Shown piece by piece: positions 1 to 8,338 of a stretch of 64,000 nucleotides of DNA (position 1 is its first letter; each line of letters opens with the position of its first letter). Source of the DNA: JBFWWP01 sp050246115 (GTDB lineage: Bacteria; Planctomycetota; UBA8108; UBA1146; JAJFFE01); assembly GCA_050246115.1 (NCBI GenBank), contig JBFWWP010000024.1, forward strand, positions 1-64,000, written 5' to 3'. Under the pieces are notes generated by a model. That model saw only the letters and a program-made list of their open reading frames with translations. It had not been told where the DNA came from and made no database searches. The translations under genes were made by a program, and so were the position numbers.

Positions 1-43
1 GCCGCCGGATTCACTGCGCCGGGTCCGCCGAACGCCGTGCCTC

Positions 44-2800
44 TTACGCTTTCGATGCCGCCGCGGCTTCCGACAACAGCGCCAGGCGGCGCGCTTCGCC
101 CCGCTTATGGAGGAAGATGAGCGCCGGGCCAGCAACGTAGATCGACGACAGAGTGCCGACAATGATCCCGACGCTCAGCGCGAAGGCAAACCCCTGGAGC
201 GGCTCGCCCCCGAAGACCAGCAGGACCAATACGACGAACAGCGTCGTCAAGGAAGTCAACAGCGTACGAGGCAGCGTTTGGTTGACCGAGAGGTTCACCA
301 GTTCCGCGTAGTTCACGTCACGCTTGGTCCCCTCCAGGTTCTCGCGGATGCGATCGAAGATGATGATGGTGTCGTTGAGCGAGTAGCCGACGACCGTGAG
401 CAAGGCCGCCATGACCGCGAGGCTGATCTTCAGGCTGAGGAAACTCCCGAAGATGAGATCGGCCATCACCAGAATACCAATCGTGAACAAGATGTCGTGG
501 AGGGTCGCAAAGATCGCGGCCAGCCCGAACTTGAGCTGGAACCTCAGCGACACGTAGAAGACGATGGCCCCGAACGCGATCATGATCGCGACGAAGATCT
601 TCCCTTGCAGATCCTGCGCGACCCGCGAGCCGATGGAGTCGACCTGCGGGAACGCCTCGGCGAGCGCAATGTCCTGCCCGCGCAACGCGAGTCGAATCCC
701 AGCTTGCACCTTGCTGATGGGATCCAGGAGGGGACCGCTGGCCTCCGCCGCATCCGCCGGCACCGGCGCCTTGATCCAGAACGACTCGTGCAGGCCCATG
801 CCGTCGTCCTGCCTCTCGGTGACCGAGGTGAACACGAACGGCGGCTCACCGGCGGCCAAGGCGGTCTCGACTTGCTTCAGTCCAATGTCCACCCCAGCGG
901 GTTTCCGTAGGTGAATCGCGACGGTCACCGAACCGTCGTCCTCGATCTTGGCGTCGGAGAACGCGGGCGGTGGCATGAGGTTCGCACTGGCCAGAGCCTT
1001 CTCGACTTCGACCTGGAACGCCTCGGCACCGGAGAGGACCGAACCATCGCCGTCGCCCTCGACTGCGGTCCGTTTGAGGTCGGTCGTGCGGGTTCGGATG
1101 GAGTACGTGGCATGTCCGGCCCCGGCCCCCTCATCGCCCACCGCCTGCACTTGCACGTCGGTGAACAGGGGCGTCCCATCCTCCGCCTTGATGCCCGTGA
1201 TGAGACCGCGAATCTGGTCCTCGTTCGCGCTCTGACTCAGGTTGACCAGGAGCCGCGAGCCGCCGGTGAAATCCAGTCCCAGGGCGTCGGATCCGCGGAT
1301 CGCGGTGACCAGCAACCCGAGTCCGATGAGAATCGCCGAGGCGGTGAGCACCGGCTTCTGGTGCTTCAGGAAGTCATAGGACGACTCGCCCATGAGCTCC
1401 TTCATCTTCAGGTCTTTCACGAGGCCGGCCTTGATCAGGATCGACAGCACCAAGCGGCTCACGTAGATCGCCGTGAAGAACGACGCGATCAAACCGATCG
1501 ACAAGACCACCGCAAAACCCTTCACCGGTCCCGAGCCGAACTGGAACAGGATGTAGGCGGTGATCAGGGTCGTGAGGTTGGCGTCGAAGATGGTCCAGAA
1601 GGCCCGCTGGAAGCCGAGCGTCATCGCTTGGTTCAGCGAGCGTCCCCGCTTCCGCTCCTCGCGAATCCGCTCGAAGATGAGGATGTTCGCATCGACCGTC
1701 ATACCGATCGTGAGCAGCAGACCCGCCAGGCCCGGGAAAGTCAGGGTGTTGCGGAACACCACCAGGCACGTGATGAGCAACAGGAGGTTCAGGAACATAC
1801 AGAGGTCAGCGACCACGCCGGCGGCGAGGTAGTAGAACGCCATGAACAGGACGACCAACAGCACGCCCACCACCATGGACTGAACACCACGGTTGATGGA
1901 GTCGCGGCCGAGCGCGGGCCCGATCGTCTGCTGGTGCTCGAGGACCAGCTGCGCGGGCAGGCTGCCGGCGTTCAGGACCGTGACGATGCCGCGCATTTCC
2001 TCTGCGTCGTATCTGCCGGTCAACTGACCGCGGCCGGCGATTCGTTGCTGGATGGTGGCGACGGACCACGCTTCTCCGTCGAGGTTGATCGCCAGACTCT
2101 TGCCGACGTTGTTGCCGGTGAGATCGGAGAACAGGCTGCGGCCGACGCCGGTGAACTCGAAGGCGATGACCGGGAAACCGTCTTCCCCGGTGCTCGCAAA
2201 GGCTTCCTTGAGGTATTTGCCACTGACCTTGAACCCGTCTCGGTTGTCGACCAAGTGTTTGCGGGGCACGAACGGTTGCGGCGCGCCGACGGGCTCCTTG
2301 TCGGTGATCACGAGTCGCTCCGGGGCCGCCGGCGCCGTGGCCAGCTGCCCGCTGTTGAACAACGCAACCGCCTTGATGTACTCGGCCCGAGCGGCCTCTG
2401 CGGCCGCGATCGCCGCGGGACTCTGGTCGTCCACGAGCAGGTGGAACGACAGCTGCCCAGCGTCTTGGATCATCTTGCGGACGGCGCGCACGTCTTCTTC
2501 GCTCTTGCCCGGCACCTCGACCAGAATCGAGCGATCGCCGACCACGGAGACGCTGATCTCCTTCAGGCCGTAGGCGTCGATGCGGGTGGCAATGACTTCT
2601 TTGGCGTCCTGCGCGAAGTTTCGGTCGCTGCGATCCCCCAAGCTCTCCAGGGGCACCTCGCTCAAGTCGACGTTGAAGAGGAACTCCGTCCCTCCCTGAA
2701 GATCGATTCCGAGCGGGATCTGGCTGCGGGTGAGAACCCACGCACTCAGCGCGATGAGAATGAGCACGAAGATGGAGCCACCGAGTACGTTCTTGAACAT
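44..2800 (-). CDS. secDF: Protein translocase SecD-SecF fusion
   Basis: This is a single 918-residue chain joining SecD and SecF, the proton-driven membrane proteins that help SecYEG pull exported proteins into the periplasm. The SecD half has an N-terminal membrane segment (about 7-24), the LQGG motif near residue 35, a large periplasmic region, and the NILIFERIREE motif in its membrane bundle. The SecF half begins near residue 500 with GLDFTGG and ends with the NDTIIIFDRIREN motif and a final hydrophobic bundle. The length matches known SecDF fusions. The ATG start precedes a hydrophobic segment. It lies downstream of yajC on the same strand, the usual tgt-yajC-secD-secF order, 144 bp away, and probably shares its transcript. 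Assignment is secure. Confidence 0.96.
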   Translation of the reverse strand: MFKNVLGGSIFVLILIALSAWVLTRSQIPLGIDLQGGTEFLFNVDLSEVPLESLGDRSDRNFAQDAKEVIATRIDAYGLKEISVSVVGDRSILVEVPGKSEEDVRAVRKMIQDAGQLSFHLLVDDQSPAAIAAAEAARAEYIKAVALFNSGQLATAPAAPERLVITDKEPVGAPQPFVPRKHLVDNRDGFKVSGKYLKEAFASTGEDGFPVIAFEFTGVGRSLFSDLTGNNVGKSLAINLDGEAWSVATIQQRIAGRGQLTGRYDAEEMRGIVTVLNAGSLPAQLVLEHQQTIGPALGRDSINRGVQSMVVGVLLVVLFMAFYYLAAGVVADLCMFLNLLLLITCLVVFRNTLTFPGLAGLLLTIGMTVDANILIFERIREERKRGRSLNQAMTLGFQRAFWTIFDANLTTLITAYILFQFGSGPVKGFAVVLSIGLIASFFTAIYVSRLVLSILIKAGLVKDLKMKELMGESSYDFLKHQKPVLTASAILIGLGLLVTAIRGSDALGLDFTGGSRLLVNLSQSANEDQIRGLITGIKAEDGTPLFTDVQVQAVGDEGAGAGHATYSIRTRTTDLKRTAVEGDGDGSVLSGAEAFQVEVEKALASANLMPPPAFSDAKIEDDGSVTVAIHLRKPAGVDIGLKQVETALAAGEPPFVFTSVTERQDDGMGLHESFWIKAPVPADAAEASGPLLDPISKVQAGIRLALRGQDIALAEAFPQVDSIGSRVAQDLQGKIFVAIMIAFGAIVFYVSLRFQLKFGLAAIFATLHDILFTIGILVMADLIFGSFLSLKISLAVMAALLTVVGYSLNDTIIIFDRIRENLEGTKRDVNYAELVNLSVNQTLPRTLLTSLTTLFVVLVLLVFGGEPLQGFAFALSVGIIVGTLSSIYVAGPALIFLHKRGEARRLALLSEAAAASKA

Positions 2801-2944
2801 CCTACCCGTGTCCTGTCACAAGTGCGCGCTGCCATCAGCGCCGCAAGTCTGTCTAGGCCCGAAGCCCGCGCGTGCCGCGCTTGCCTCGGGAGTAGATTCT
2901 TTTCTCGAAAAGCCCCTCGTGGCCGCGGCAAAGCCGCCACCCGT

Positions 2945-3313
2945 TCAAGCCTCGGTCGACTCCGGCTTGCGATCCAGCACCGCCACCACCGCCGACCGCG
3001 CCACGCGCAGCCGCACGTTGTTCTGGTCGTCGACCTTCAGCGTCACCTGGTCGCGGTCCTTGTCGACCGTCACCACCTTGCCGAAGATGCCGCCGCTGGT
3101 CCTGACTTCGTCGTTCTTCTTGAGGGAGGCCAACATGGCCTCGTGCTGCTTCTGCTGCTTACGCTGCGGACGGATCATCAAGAAGTACATGACCAAGTAG
3201 AGAATGACGAAGAGCGGCAGCAGCTCGAAAAAGTTGAACCCGCTCGGCGCTGCGCCACCGCCCCCTCCGGTCTCGGCCTGCATGATGATCCCGAACCATC
3301 CGTCGAAGGTCAC
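2945..3313 (-). CDS. yajC: YajC, SecDF-associated preprotein translocase subunit
   Basis: This small inner-membrane protein is the partner of SecDF. Its single membrane segment (about residues 27-48, ending in the typical FLMIRPQRKQQK) is followed by a cytoplasmic domain with the pattern LKKNDEVRTSGGIFGKV that defines YajC. The longest reading starts at a GTG (MTFDGWF). An internal ATG eleven codons in (3283) would give a form starting MQAETGG, and neither has a convincing ribosome site. It lies between tgt and secDF. A sigma70-like promoter about 250 bp upstream would give it a long leader. Confidence 0.93.
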   Translation of the reverse strand: MTFDGWFGIIMQAETGGGGGAAPSGFNFFELLPLFVILYLVMYFLMIRPQRKQQKQHEAMLASLKKNDEVRTSGGIFGKVVTVDKDRDQVTLKVDDQNNVRLRVARSAVVAVLDRKPESTEA

Positions 3314-3414
3314 GTTTCAACCGATCCTTAAGAGGCGATCCTGATGCGGCGATTCGATCCTTATGAAGCAATTCTTCCGGGCAACCCGGAGGCCCGCCAA
3401 GCGGCCGCGCACGC

Positions 3415-3446
3415 CCGGCTCGTGAAAGACCCGGCTCGTGAAAGAC
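3415..3446. repeat. Perfect 16-bp tandem duplication
   Basis: The unit CCGGCTCGTGAAAGAC occurs twice back to back (3415-3430 and 3431-3446) with no mismatch, inside the yajC leader. No other copy was noticed in the window. It looks like a recent slippage or duplication event in non-coding DNA. Confidence 0.85.
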
Positions 3447-3568
3447 ACTGCCCCGGGGAGTTCCCGCGGGTCGGGCGCGCGCTTTCGCCACGCCCCGAGC
3501 GGCCCCGTCCGGCACGTCGTCCACGCGGGCCTCGCTGAGGCGAACCGCCGATCATCCAAAGGGGCAGG

Positions 3569-3596
3569 ATTATAGAGAAGCCTGCAGTCGGATCAA
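3569..3596 (-). promoter_or_regulatory. Sigma70-type promoter for yajC-secDF
   Basis: On the minus strand a -35 element TTGATC (3591-3596) and a perfect -10 element TATAAT (3569-3574) are separated by 16 bp. Transcription would start near 3562, about 250 nt before the yajC start. TATAAT is conspicuous in such GC-rich DNA. The call rests on motif match and position only. Confidence 0.65.
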
Positions 3597-3680
3597 GCGC
3601 CCTCGCGGGGGTTGGCTCGTCGAGGACCCACGGCGTCGGCGACGCCCGGCCCGGGGGCGCCGCGCCGACACCAAGCCTCG

Positions 3681-4817
3681 TCACCGGTGGGCGGCGGCGA
3701 AGGCTGCCCAGGTCCCGGCCCGGATGGCCGCCCGCGCGTCGGCGAGGAAGCGGTAGAACACGTGCAGGTTGTGGATACTCGCGAGGGTGCTGTAGAGAAT
3801 CTCCCGCCGGAGCATGAGGTGCTGCAGGAAGCCCCGAGAGAACCGAGCGCAGGCTTCGCACGAGCAGCCGTCCTCGATCGGCCCCGGGTCGCTCCGATAG
3901 CGCGCGTTGCGCAGCCGGATGGGATCGCCGTGGCGCCGGAAGAGAAACCCGTTGCGCGCGTTACGAGTCGGGATGACGCAATCGAACAGGTCCACACCGG
4001 CGTCGATGGCGTGCGTGAACTCGGTCAGCCCACCCACCCCCATGAGGTAGCGCGGCCGCTCGAGCGGCAGGTGGCGGGCGCCCCAGGGGATGGTCGCGAG
4101 CAGCCGTTCCCGGTCTTCGCCGACGCTCACCCCGCCAATCGCGTACCCGTCGAAGGGGATCTCGCGCAAACGCTCGGCCCCCTCCCGCCGCAGATCCTCG
4201 AAGGCCCCACCTTGCAGGATTCCGAACACCGCCAGCGGATCCGGGGAGCGCAGTCCCTCGCGGTGCTCGGCGGTGCGCCGCGCCCACTTCAGGGTTCGCT
4301 CGAGGGCGCAGGCGGCGCCGTCGCGATCGACTTCGGGGCCCGGGCAATCATCGAGCACCATGGCGATGTCGGTCCCGAGTTCGGCTTGGATCTCCAGCAC
4401 CCGCTCGGGCGTCAGCCGCAACTCCTGGCCGTCGAGGTGCGAACGGAACACGACCCCAACGTCATCGATGCGGCGTAGCGCCGCGAGCGAAAGCACCTGG
4501 AAGCCGCCGCTGTCGGTGAGAATCGGGCCGTCCCACCCCGAGAACTGGTGGAGCCCACCGAGTTCCCGCACCACGGCCGATCCGGGGCGTACGGTCAGGT
4601 GGTAGGTGTTCGACAAGAGAATCGTGCCGCCGGCGCGGCGAAGTTGATCGGGCGTGACGCCCTTGACCGCGCCTTGAGTCCCGACGGCCATGAATGCCGG
4701 GGTCTCGACGGTTCCGTGCGGCGTCACGAACTCCCCGACCCGCGCGCCCGACGGATCCCCGGCGACCACCCGAAACGAGAAACCGGGTGCCAACCGCTGC
4801 GTGTTCGGGGCGCTCAT
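3681..4817 (-). CDS. tgt: Queuine tRNA-ribosyltransferase
   Basis: It exchanges guanine 34 of tRNAs reading NAY codons for preQ1, the base-swap step of queuosine synthesis. The 378-residue protein contains the TGT signatures: AFMAVGTQGAVKGV near the N-terminus, LSNTYHL, the catalytic-site DSGGFQVLSL, the GGVSVGE and RYLMGVG segments, the DLFDCVIPTRNARNG motif with the nucleophilic Asp, and a C-terminal zinc site with CSCEAC and a downstream His. The start at MSAPNTQRL fits the family length. Longer readings add only Arg-rich sequence. It stops upstream of yajC, as in many bacteria, and lies 16 bp after the SpoIID-like gene on the same strand. Confidence 0.96.
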   Translation of the reverse strand: MSAPNTQRLAPGFSFRVVAGDPSGARVGEFVTPHGTVETPAFMAVGTQGAVKGVTPDQLRRAGGTILLSNTYHLTVRPGSAVVRELGGLHQFSGWDGPILTDSGGFQVLSLAALRRIDDVGVVFRSHLDGQELRLTPERVLEIQAELGTDIAMVLDDCPGPEVDRDGAACALERTLKWARRTAEHREGLRSPDPLAVFGILQGGAFEDLRREGAERLREIPFDGYAIGGVSVGEDRERLLATIPWGARHLPLERPRYLMGVGGLTEFTHAIDAGVDLFDCVIPTRNARNGFLFRRHGDPIRLRNARYRSDPGPIEDGCSCEACARFSRGFLQHLMLRREILYSTLASIHNLHVFYRFLADARAAIRAGTWAAFAAAHR

Positions 4818-4833
4818 GCGGTCTCGCTCGGGT

Positions 4834-6033
4834 TCATTCCCAGAGCACCACGACGCTCGCGCCCTCGTAGTAGAACTGCACGATCGCCACGGGATCGCGG
4901 CCGTCCTTCGCCAACGCCTGTGCCCCGACCTGACACATGCCGACCCCGTGTCCATAGCCATGCCCTTCGAAATGCAAGCGCTCGTCGCTGAGGCGGCAAG
5001 TGAAGGAGGTCGAGTAGATCACGTCGGTGCCCAGTTGTCGGCGAAAGGCGCCGGCGTCCAACTCGAAGCTGCCGCCGGTGTGGTCGATGCGGACGTAGCT
5101 CGCATGGCCACCGGGTCCAACCTCCACCGGCGCGATGGTGCGAATCGTCTCCAGCACGATCCCGTGCTCTTGGCAGAACGGGGCGAGCGCCGCGCGGACG
5201 CGCGGCTCGGGTAGATCCAGGGTCCAGGCCGCGTACTGGGTGCCCGCGCAATAGCCACACACGACCGGCTCGAGCGGCCGGATTCTCGGTGCGTTCAGGA
5301 TCTCCGCCCCGCTCGCGGTCGCGCCGCCGCACGTGGAACTGAAGAACGACTCGAACAGATGCCCGTCGAACAGCAGGACCTGACCCCGAGTGCTCGCCAC
5401 GGCGGCGCGCACGCGCGCATCCGTCTCGACACCGCGATAGACCTGCGACGCCGTGGATGCGGACACGTGCACGCGCGTGCCCTGCGCCCGGCTCATCAAC
5501 TGATAGAGCGCGTAGGTCCGCGAGGCAATGGCCTGCGCCGCGAGCGCCGCGGGCTCGAAGGAGCGCGGCATCTCGTTGCCGACGACGCCGACGAGATAGC
5601 GTTCCATCGGCAATCGGTTCACGACCAACCACGGTTCACCGGCCTTGTTCGGCGGCAGCACCTCGATCCATCCCTCATAGCGCCGATCGCCTACCGCTGT
5701 GACCCCATCGCTCGCGCGAATCCGCAAGGCCGAGCGAAACTGCCAGCCCCCGAAGTAGGCCTCGTCCTCGAGGAACCGCAGCTCCTGACGACCCGGCGCG
5801 AGTTCCTCGGCAAAGTCGCGCGACTCGACCCGCAATCGCTGATCGGCGCTCCCGATCATCACCGGGCCGCCACGGTGAAGGGCTACGCCGATCACCGGGC
5901 CATCGCTCTCGGCGCTCAGTGCGCGCGGCATGAGCGCCCCGCTGGCGAGGAGCAACCCGATGATCCAGAGCCGAGTGGCGCGAATCCCGAGAGGCGTCGA
6001 ACCACCGCGCGGAAGGCTGGCCGCGAGTCCCAT
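4834..6033 (-). CDS. Secreted SpoIID/LytB-domain protein
   Basis: The family cleaves or remodels peptidoglycan glycan strands (SpoIID) or modulates amidases (LytB). Here a 399-residue protein starts with a signal or anchor segment (about 20-40), then has a beta-rich N-terminal region and the SpoIID core: MERYLVGVVGNEMP followed by AALAAQAIASRTYAL and the C-terminal GHGYGHGVGMCQVGAQALA. The acidic residue in NEMP corresponds to the catalytic Glu of SpoIID lytic transglycosylases. The ATG at 6033 is 11 bp after ruvB, and longer in-frame readings overlap ruvB. No sporulation genes are nearby, so a general envelope role is more likely than sporulation. Confidence 0.88.
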   Translation of the reverse strand: MGLAASLPRGGSTPLGIRATRLWIIGLLLASGALMPRALSAESDGPVIGVALHRGGPVMIGSADQRLRVESRDFAEELAPGRQELRFLEDEAYFGGWQFRSALRIRASDGVTAVGDRRYEGWIEVLPPNKAGEPWLVVNRLPMERYLVGVVGNEMPRSFEPAALAAQAIASRTYALYQLMSRAQGTRVHVSASTASQVYRGVETDARVRAAVASTRGQVLLFDGHLFESFFSSTCGGATASGAEILNAPRIRPLEPVVCGYCAGTQYAAWTLDLPEPRVRAALAPFCQEHGIVLETIRTIAPVEVGPGGHASYVRIDHTGGSFELDAGAFRRQLGTDVIYSTSFTCRLSDERLHFEGHGYGHGVGMCQVGAQALAKDGRDPVAIVQFYYEGASVVVLWE

Positions 6034-6044
6034 CCGTCGTTTCC

Positions 6045-7091
6045 TCACTCCGTGTACAGGTTGTCGAACAATGGACCCGGCGACAGCGGTGCGTCGAGGC
6101 CGGGGACGAGCGACGCCTGCGGCCCGAGCATGCGCCCACGCGGCGTCTTCTCGAGGAACCCGCACCGAATCAGATAGGGTTCGTACACTTCCTCGATCGT
6201 GCGCTCGTCCTCGCCGACCGACACCGAGATGGTCTTCACGCCCACGGGGATTCCGCGACTCCGAGACACGATGTGCAAGATCCGCCGGTCGACTTGGTCG
6301 AGCCCGAGATCGTCGACGCCGAGCCGCGCCAGCGAGTCGGTGGCGACTTTCGCGTCGATCCGCGCGTGCCCGTCGACCGCTGCGAAGTCCCGCACGCGCC
6401 GGAGGTAGCGGTTGGCAATGCGCGGCGTGCCGCGACAACGCCGGGCCAAGATCGCGGCACCGTCTGCGGCCAGGTCGATACCGAGGATGCGCGCGCTCCG
6501 GTGGAGAATGCGCTCCATGTCCTCGGGCGGATACGGCTCGACCTTTTCTTGGATCCCGAATCGCGCGCGAAACGGCGCGGTCAGGTTGCCTTCGCGAGTC
6601 GTGGCGGCCACCAACGTGAACGGCCGCAAGTGAATCTTGGCCGAGCGCGCGTTCGGTCCTTGATCGATCATGATGTCGACGCAGAAGTCCTCCATCGCTG
6701 GATAGAGGTACTCTTCGACGACGCGGTTGAGACGGTGGATTTCGTCGATGAAGAGCACGTCGCCCTCGGACAGATCGGTGAGGATTCCCACCAAGTCGTT
6801 CGCTCGCTCGAGCACGGGCCCCGAGGTCGCCCGGAAGCCAACGCCCATCTCTTCGGCGACCAAGCACGCGAGCGTCGTCTTGCCGAGGCCGGGCATTCCC
6901 GAAAACAGGATGTGATCGAGGGGCTCGCGACGGGTTCGTGCCGCGTGGATGAACACCCGCAAGTTGTCGACGACCTGTTTCTGGCCGACGAACTCCTGCA
7001 AGTTGCGGGGGCGGATTGCCTCTTCGCGAGGACCTTCGTCGCCTTGCTGCGGCTGCGGGTCGACGTTTCGGGATGAGGGGAACTTGGCCAT
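6045..7091 (-). CDS. ruvB: Holliday junction branch-migration ATPase RuvB
   Basis: This hexameric AAA+ motor drives Holliday junction migration with RuvA. The 348-residue reading has the RuvB landmarks in order: LQEFVGQKQVVDNL, a Walker A of GMPGLGKTT, the DEIHRLN Walker B, the sensor ATTREG, the GIQEKVEPYPPEDM segment, and a C-terminal winged helix with GIPVGVKTISVSVGE and FLEKTPRGR. The usual GPPGLGKT P-loop has Met for the first Pro, which should not matter. An upstream GTG at 7112 would add seven residues. ruvA and ruvC are not adjacent. Confidence 0.95.
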   Translation of the reverse strand: MAKFPSSRNVDPQPQQGDEGPREEAIRPRNLQEFVGQKQVVDNLRVFIHAARTRREPLDHILFSGMPGLGKTTLACLVAEEMGVGFRATSGPVLERANDLVGILTDLSEGDVLFIDEIHRLNRVVEEYLYPAMEDFCVDIMIDQGPNARSAKIHLRPFTLVAATTREGNLTAPFRARFGIQEKVEPYPPEDMERILHRSARILGIDLAADGAAILARRCRGTPRIANRYLRRVRDFAAVDGHARIDAKVATDSLARLGVDDLGLDQVDRRILHIVSRSRGIPVGVKTISVSVGEDERTIEEVYEPYLIRCGFLEKTPRGRMLGPQASLVPGLDAPLSPGPLFDNLYTE

Positions 7092-7297
7092 GCGGTCGAT
7101 CCGATCTCCCACGCCTCGAGGTCACCGATCGGGCGCCGGGGTACGTTGGAACTCGCGACACCCGATGCCGCGGAGAATAGGCGAGGATCACCGAGTTTGC
7201 ACCAGGTTTTGCCGCGCAACGGTTCGAATCCGAGGGCGCTCACCGCCGTCGGCGACTCGCGTTCGTGGAGCACTGGAGCTTTAGCACTCGGGAGCCC

Positions 7298-8284
7298 CTA
7301 CGATCCGTCGACGCCGGCAGCTCCGAGGACGATCCAGCGCGCGACGGACTCGAAGCCGTGCGCGGTGTAGAGCCGCAGTGCGGCGGGCGACTCTGCGGGG
7401 ATCACCAAGGTCTCGACGGTCCGCGCCTGTAGCTCTTCGCGCAGTTCACGCAGGAACGCCCGCAACAATACCGTGCCCAGGCCGCGCCCGCGCGCAGCCG
7501 GCTCCACCTCGAGGGAGTAGATCGCCCAATCGGCCCCGGCTGCAGGAGTCGCGAACGGATACGCCACGAGCGCGGCGCGCTGCACCGTGCCCTCGACTGC
7601 GATCCACGTCCGTGAAACGTTGGTCTCGCCGAAGGTTCGTCCCGTCGAGGTCCCCAATGCCGGTAGGTAGTCGCGCTCGGAGATGATCTCGACGTCCGCG
7701 GCGCTCGGGCCTGTCGCCACGGTCCGCGCCGCAGCGGTCAGGTTCAGGAGCTGGCTGTGCGCTTCGGCGACCTCGGCGAAACCGAGCGCTCGAAAGAAAC
7801 CGCGAGCCGCCGCATCATCGATCGGAACCGCGGCGCCTTCGGTCGTGCCCCACAAGGGCGGGCGCGGCGCAGCGCTGTTGCCGTAGAACGGATTGAACAT
7901 CCTGCCATCCGGCTCGACCCGCGCTCCGAACGTGGTGGCAAGGGCGGACACCAACGCACGACCGACCCCGCGACGACGCATCTCGGGAGCCACCCCAACC
8001 ATGGCGAGGTAGGGCAATCGGTCGCCGACGAAGTGGGGTCGATAGTGGCGCAAGAAGTCGCCCTGCCAGACTCCGCCGTGGGCAAAGCCGATCACGCGAT
8101 CGCCGTGGAACGCTACGCGCAGGCCGCAGGGATCGAAGCCCGAGCGCTCGATCTCACGGACCCATGTGGCCCGGTCGAGCGGGCGAAAGTGGCGCCGGCC
8201 CGCAAACAGACGCCCCCACAGGTCGACGAGTTCGGTGCGAAAGGCGGCTCGATACTCGACGATCTCGATCCCAGCGTCCGTCAT
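7298..8284 (-). CDS. Tandem-GNAT acetyltransferase
   Basis: The protein of about 328 residues has two GNAT N-acetyltransferase folds. The first carries the acetyl-CoA loop RRRGVGRALV near residue 95, the second carries RGRGLGTVLL near residue 275, and the region between resembles the GNAT-linker arrangement of Eis-like enzymes. The substrate cannot be read from sequence. The ATG at 8284 was chosen, but a GTG at 8296 with a GAGGA upstream is also possible. It lies 54 bp after the SPASM-domain gene on the same strand and may be co-transcribed with it. Confidence 0.8.
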   Translation of the reverse strand: MTDAGIEIVEYRAAFRTELVDLWGRLFAGRRHFRPLDRATWVREIERSGFDPCGLRVAFHGDRVIGFAHGGVWQGDFLRHYRPHFVGDRLPYLAMVGVAPEMRRRGVGRALVSALATTFGARVEPDGRMFNPFYGNSAAPRPPLWGTTEGAAVPIDDAAARGFFRALGFAEVAEAHSQLLNLTAAARTVATGPSAADVEIISERDYLPALGTSTGRTFGETNVSRTWIAVEGTVQRAALVAYPFATPAAGADWAIYSLEVEPAARGRGLGTVLLRAFLRELREELQARTVETLVIPAESPAALRLYTAHGFESVARWIVLGAAGVDGS

Positions 8285-8338
8285 TGCTGCTCTCACCCGT
8301 CCTCGAGCGGCGTTCTGCGCGCGCCCCGGTCGCCGCGA

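Larger units (their letters stand above)
3314..3680. other. Intergenic region between tgt and yajC
   Basis: This 367-bp gap has no convincing gene. Frames through it are Arg/Pro-rich and look like out-of-frame GC-rich translation. It holds a minus-strand promoter with a perfect TATAAT (3569-3596), a 16-bp tandem duplication (3415-3446), and three copies of CGATCC at 3322, 3336 and 3355 just before the yajC start. It therefore serves as the promoter and a roughly 250-nt leader of the yajC-secDF transcript. Confidence 0.7.

Noticed and set aside
911..3331. Long plus-strand open frame of about 800 codons opposite secDF and yajC
   Set aside because: It is the mirror of clear genes, is rich in Arg/Glu/Asp/His/Gln and has no domain. 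It is an artefact of GC-rich coding on the other strand.
3361..3561. Arg-rich frame in the yajC leader as an export-sensing leader peptide
   Set aside because: It has no signal peptide, no ribosome site and a composition typical of out-of-frame GC-rich DNA.
7213..7236. GGTTCGAATCC, which resembles a tRNA T-loop
   Set aside because: Neither strand gives a 5-bp T stem, an anticodon arm or an acceptor stem around it. It lies in the gap before ruvB and is taken as chance.
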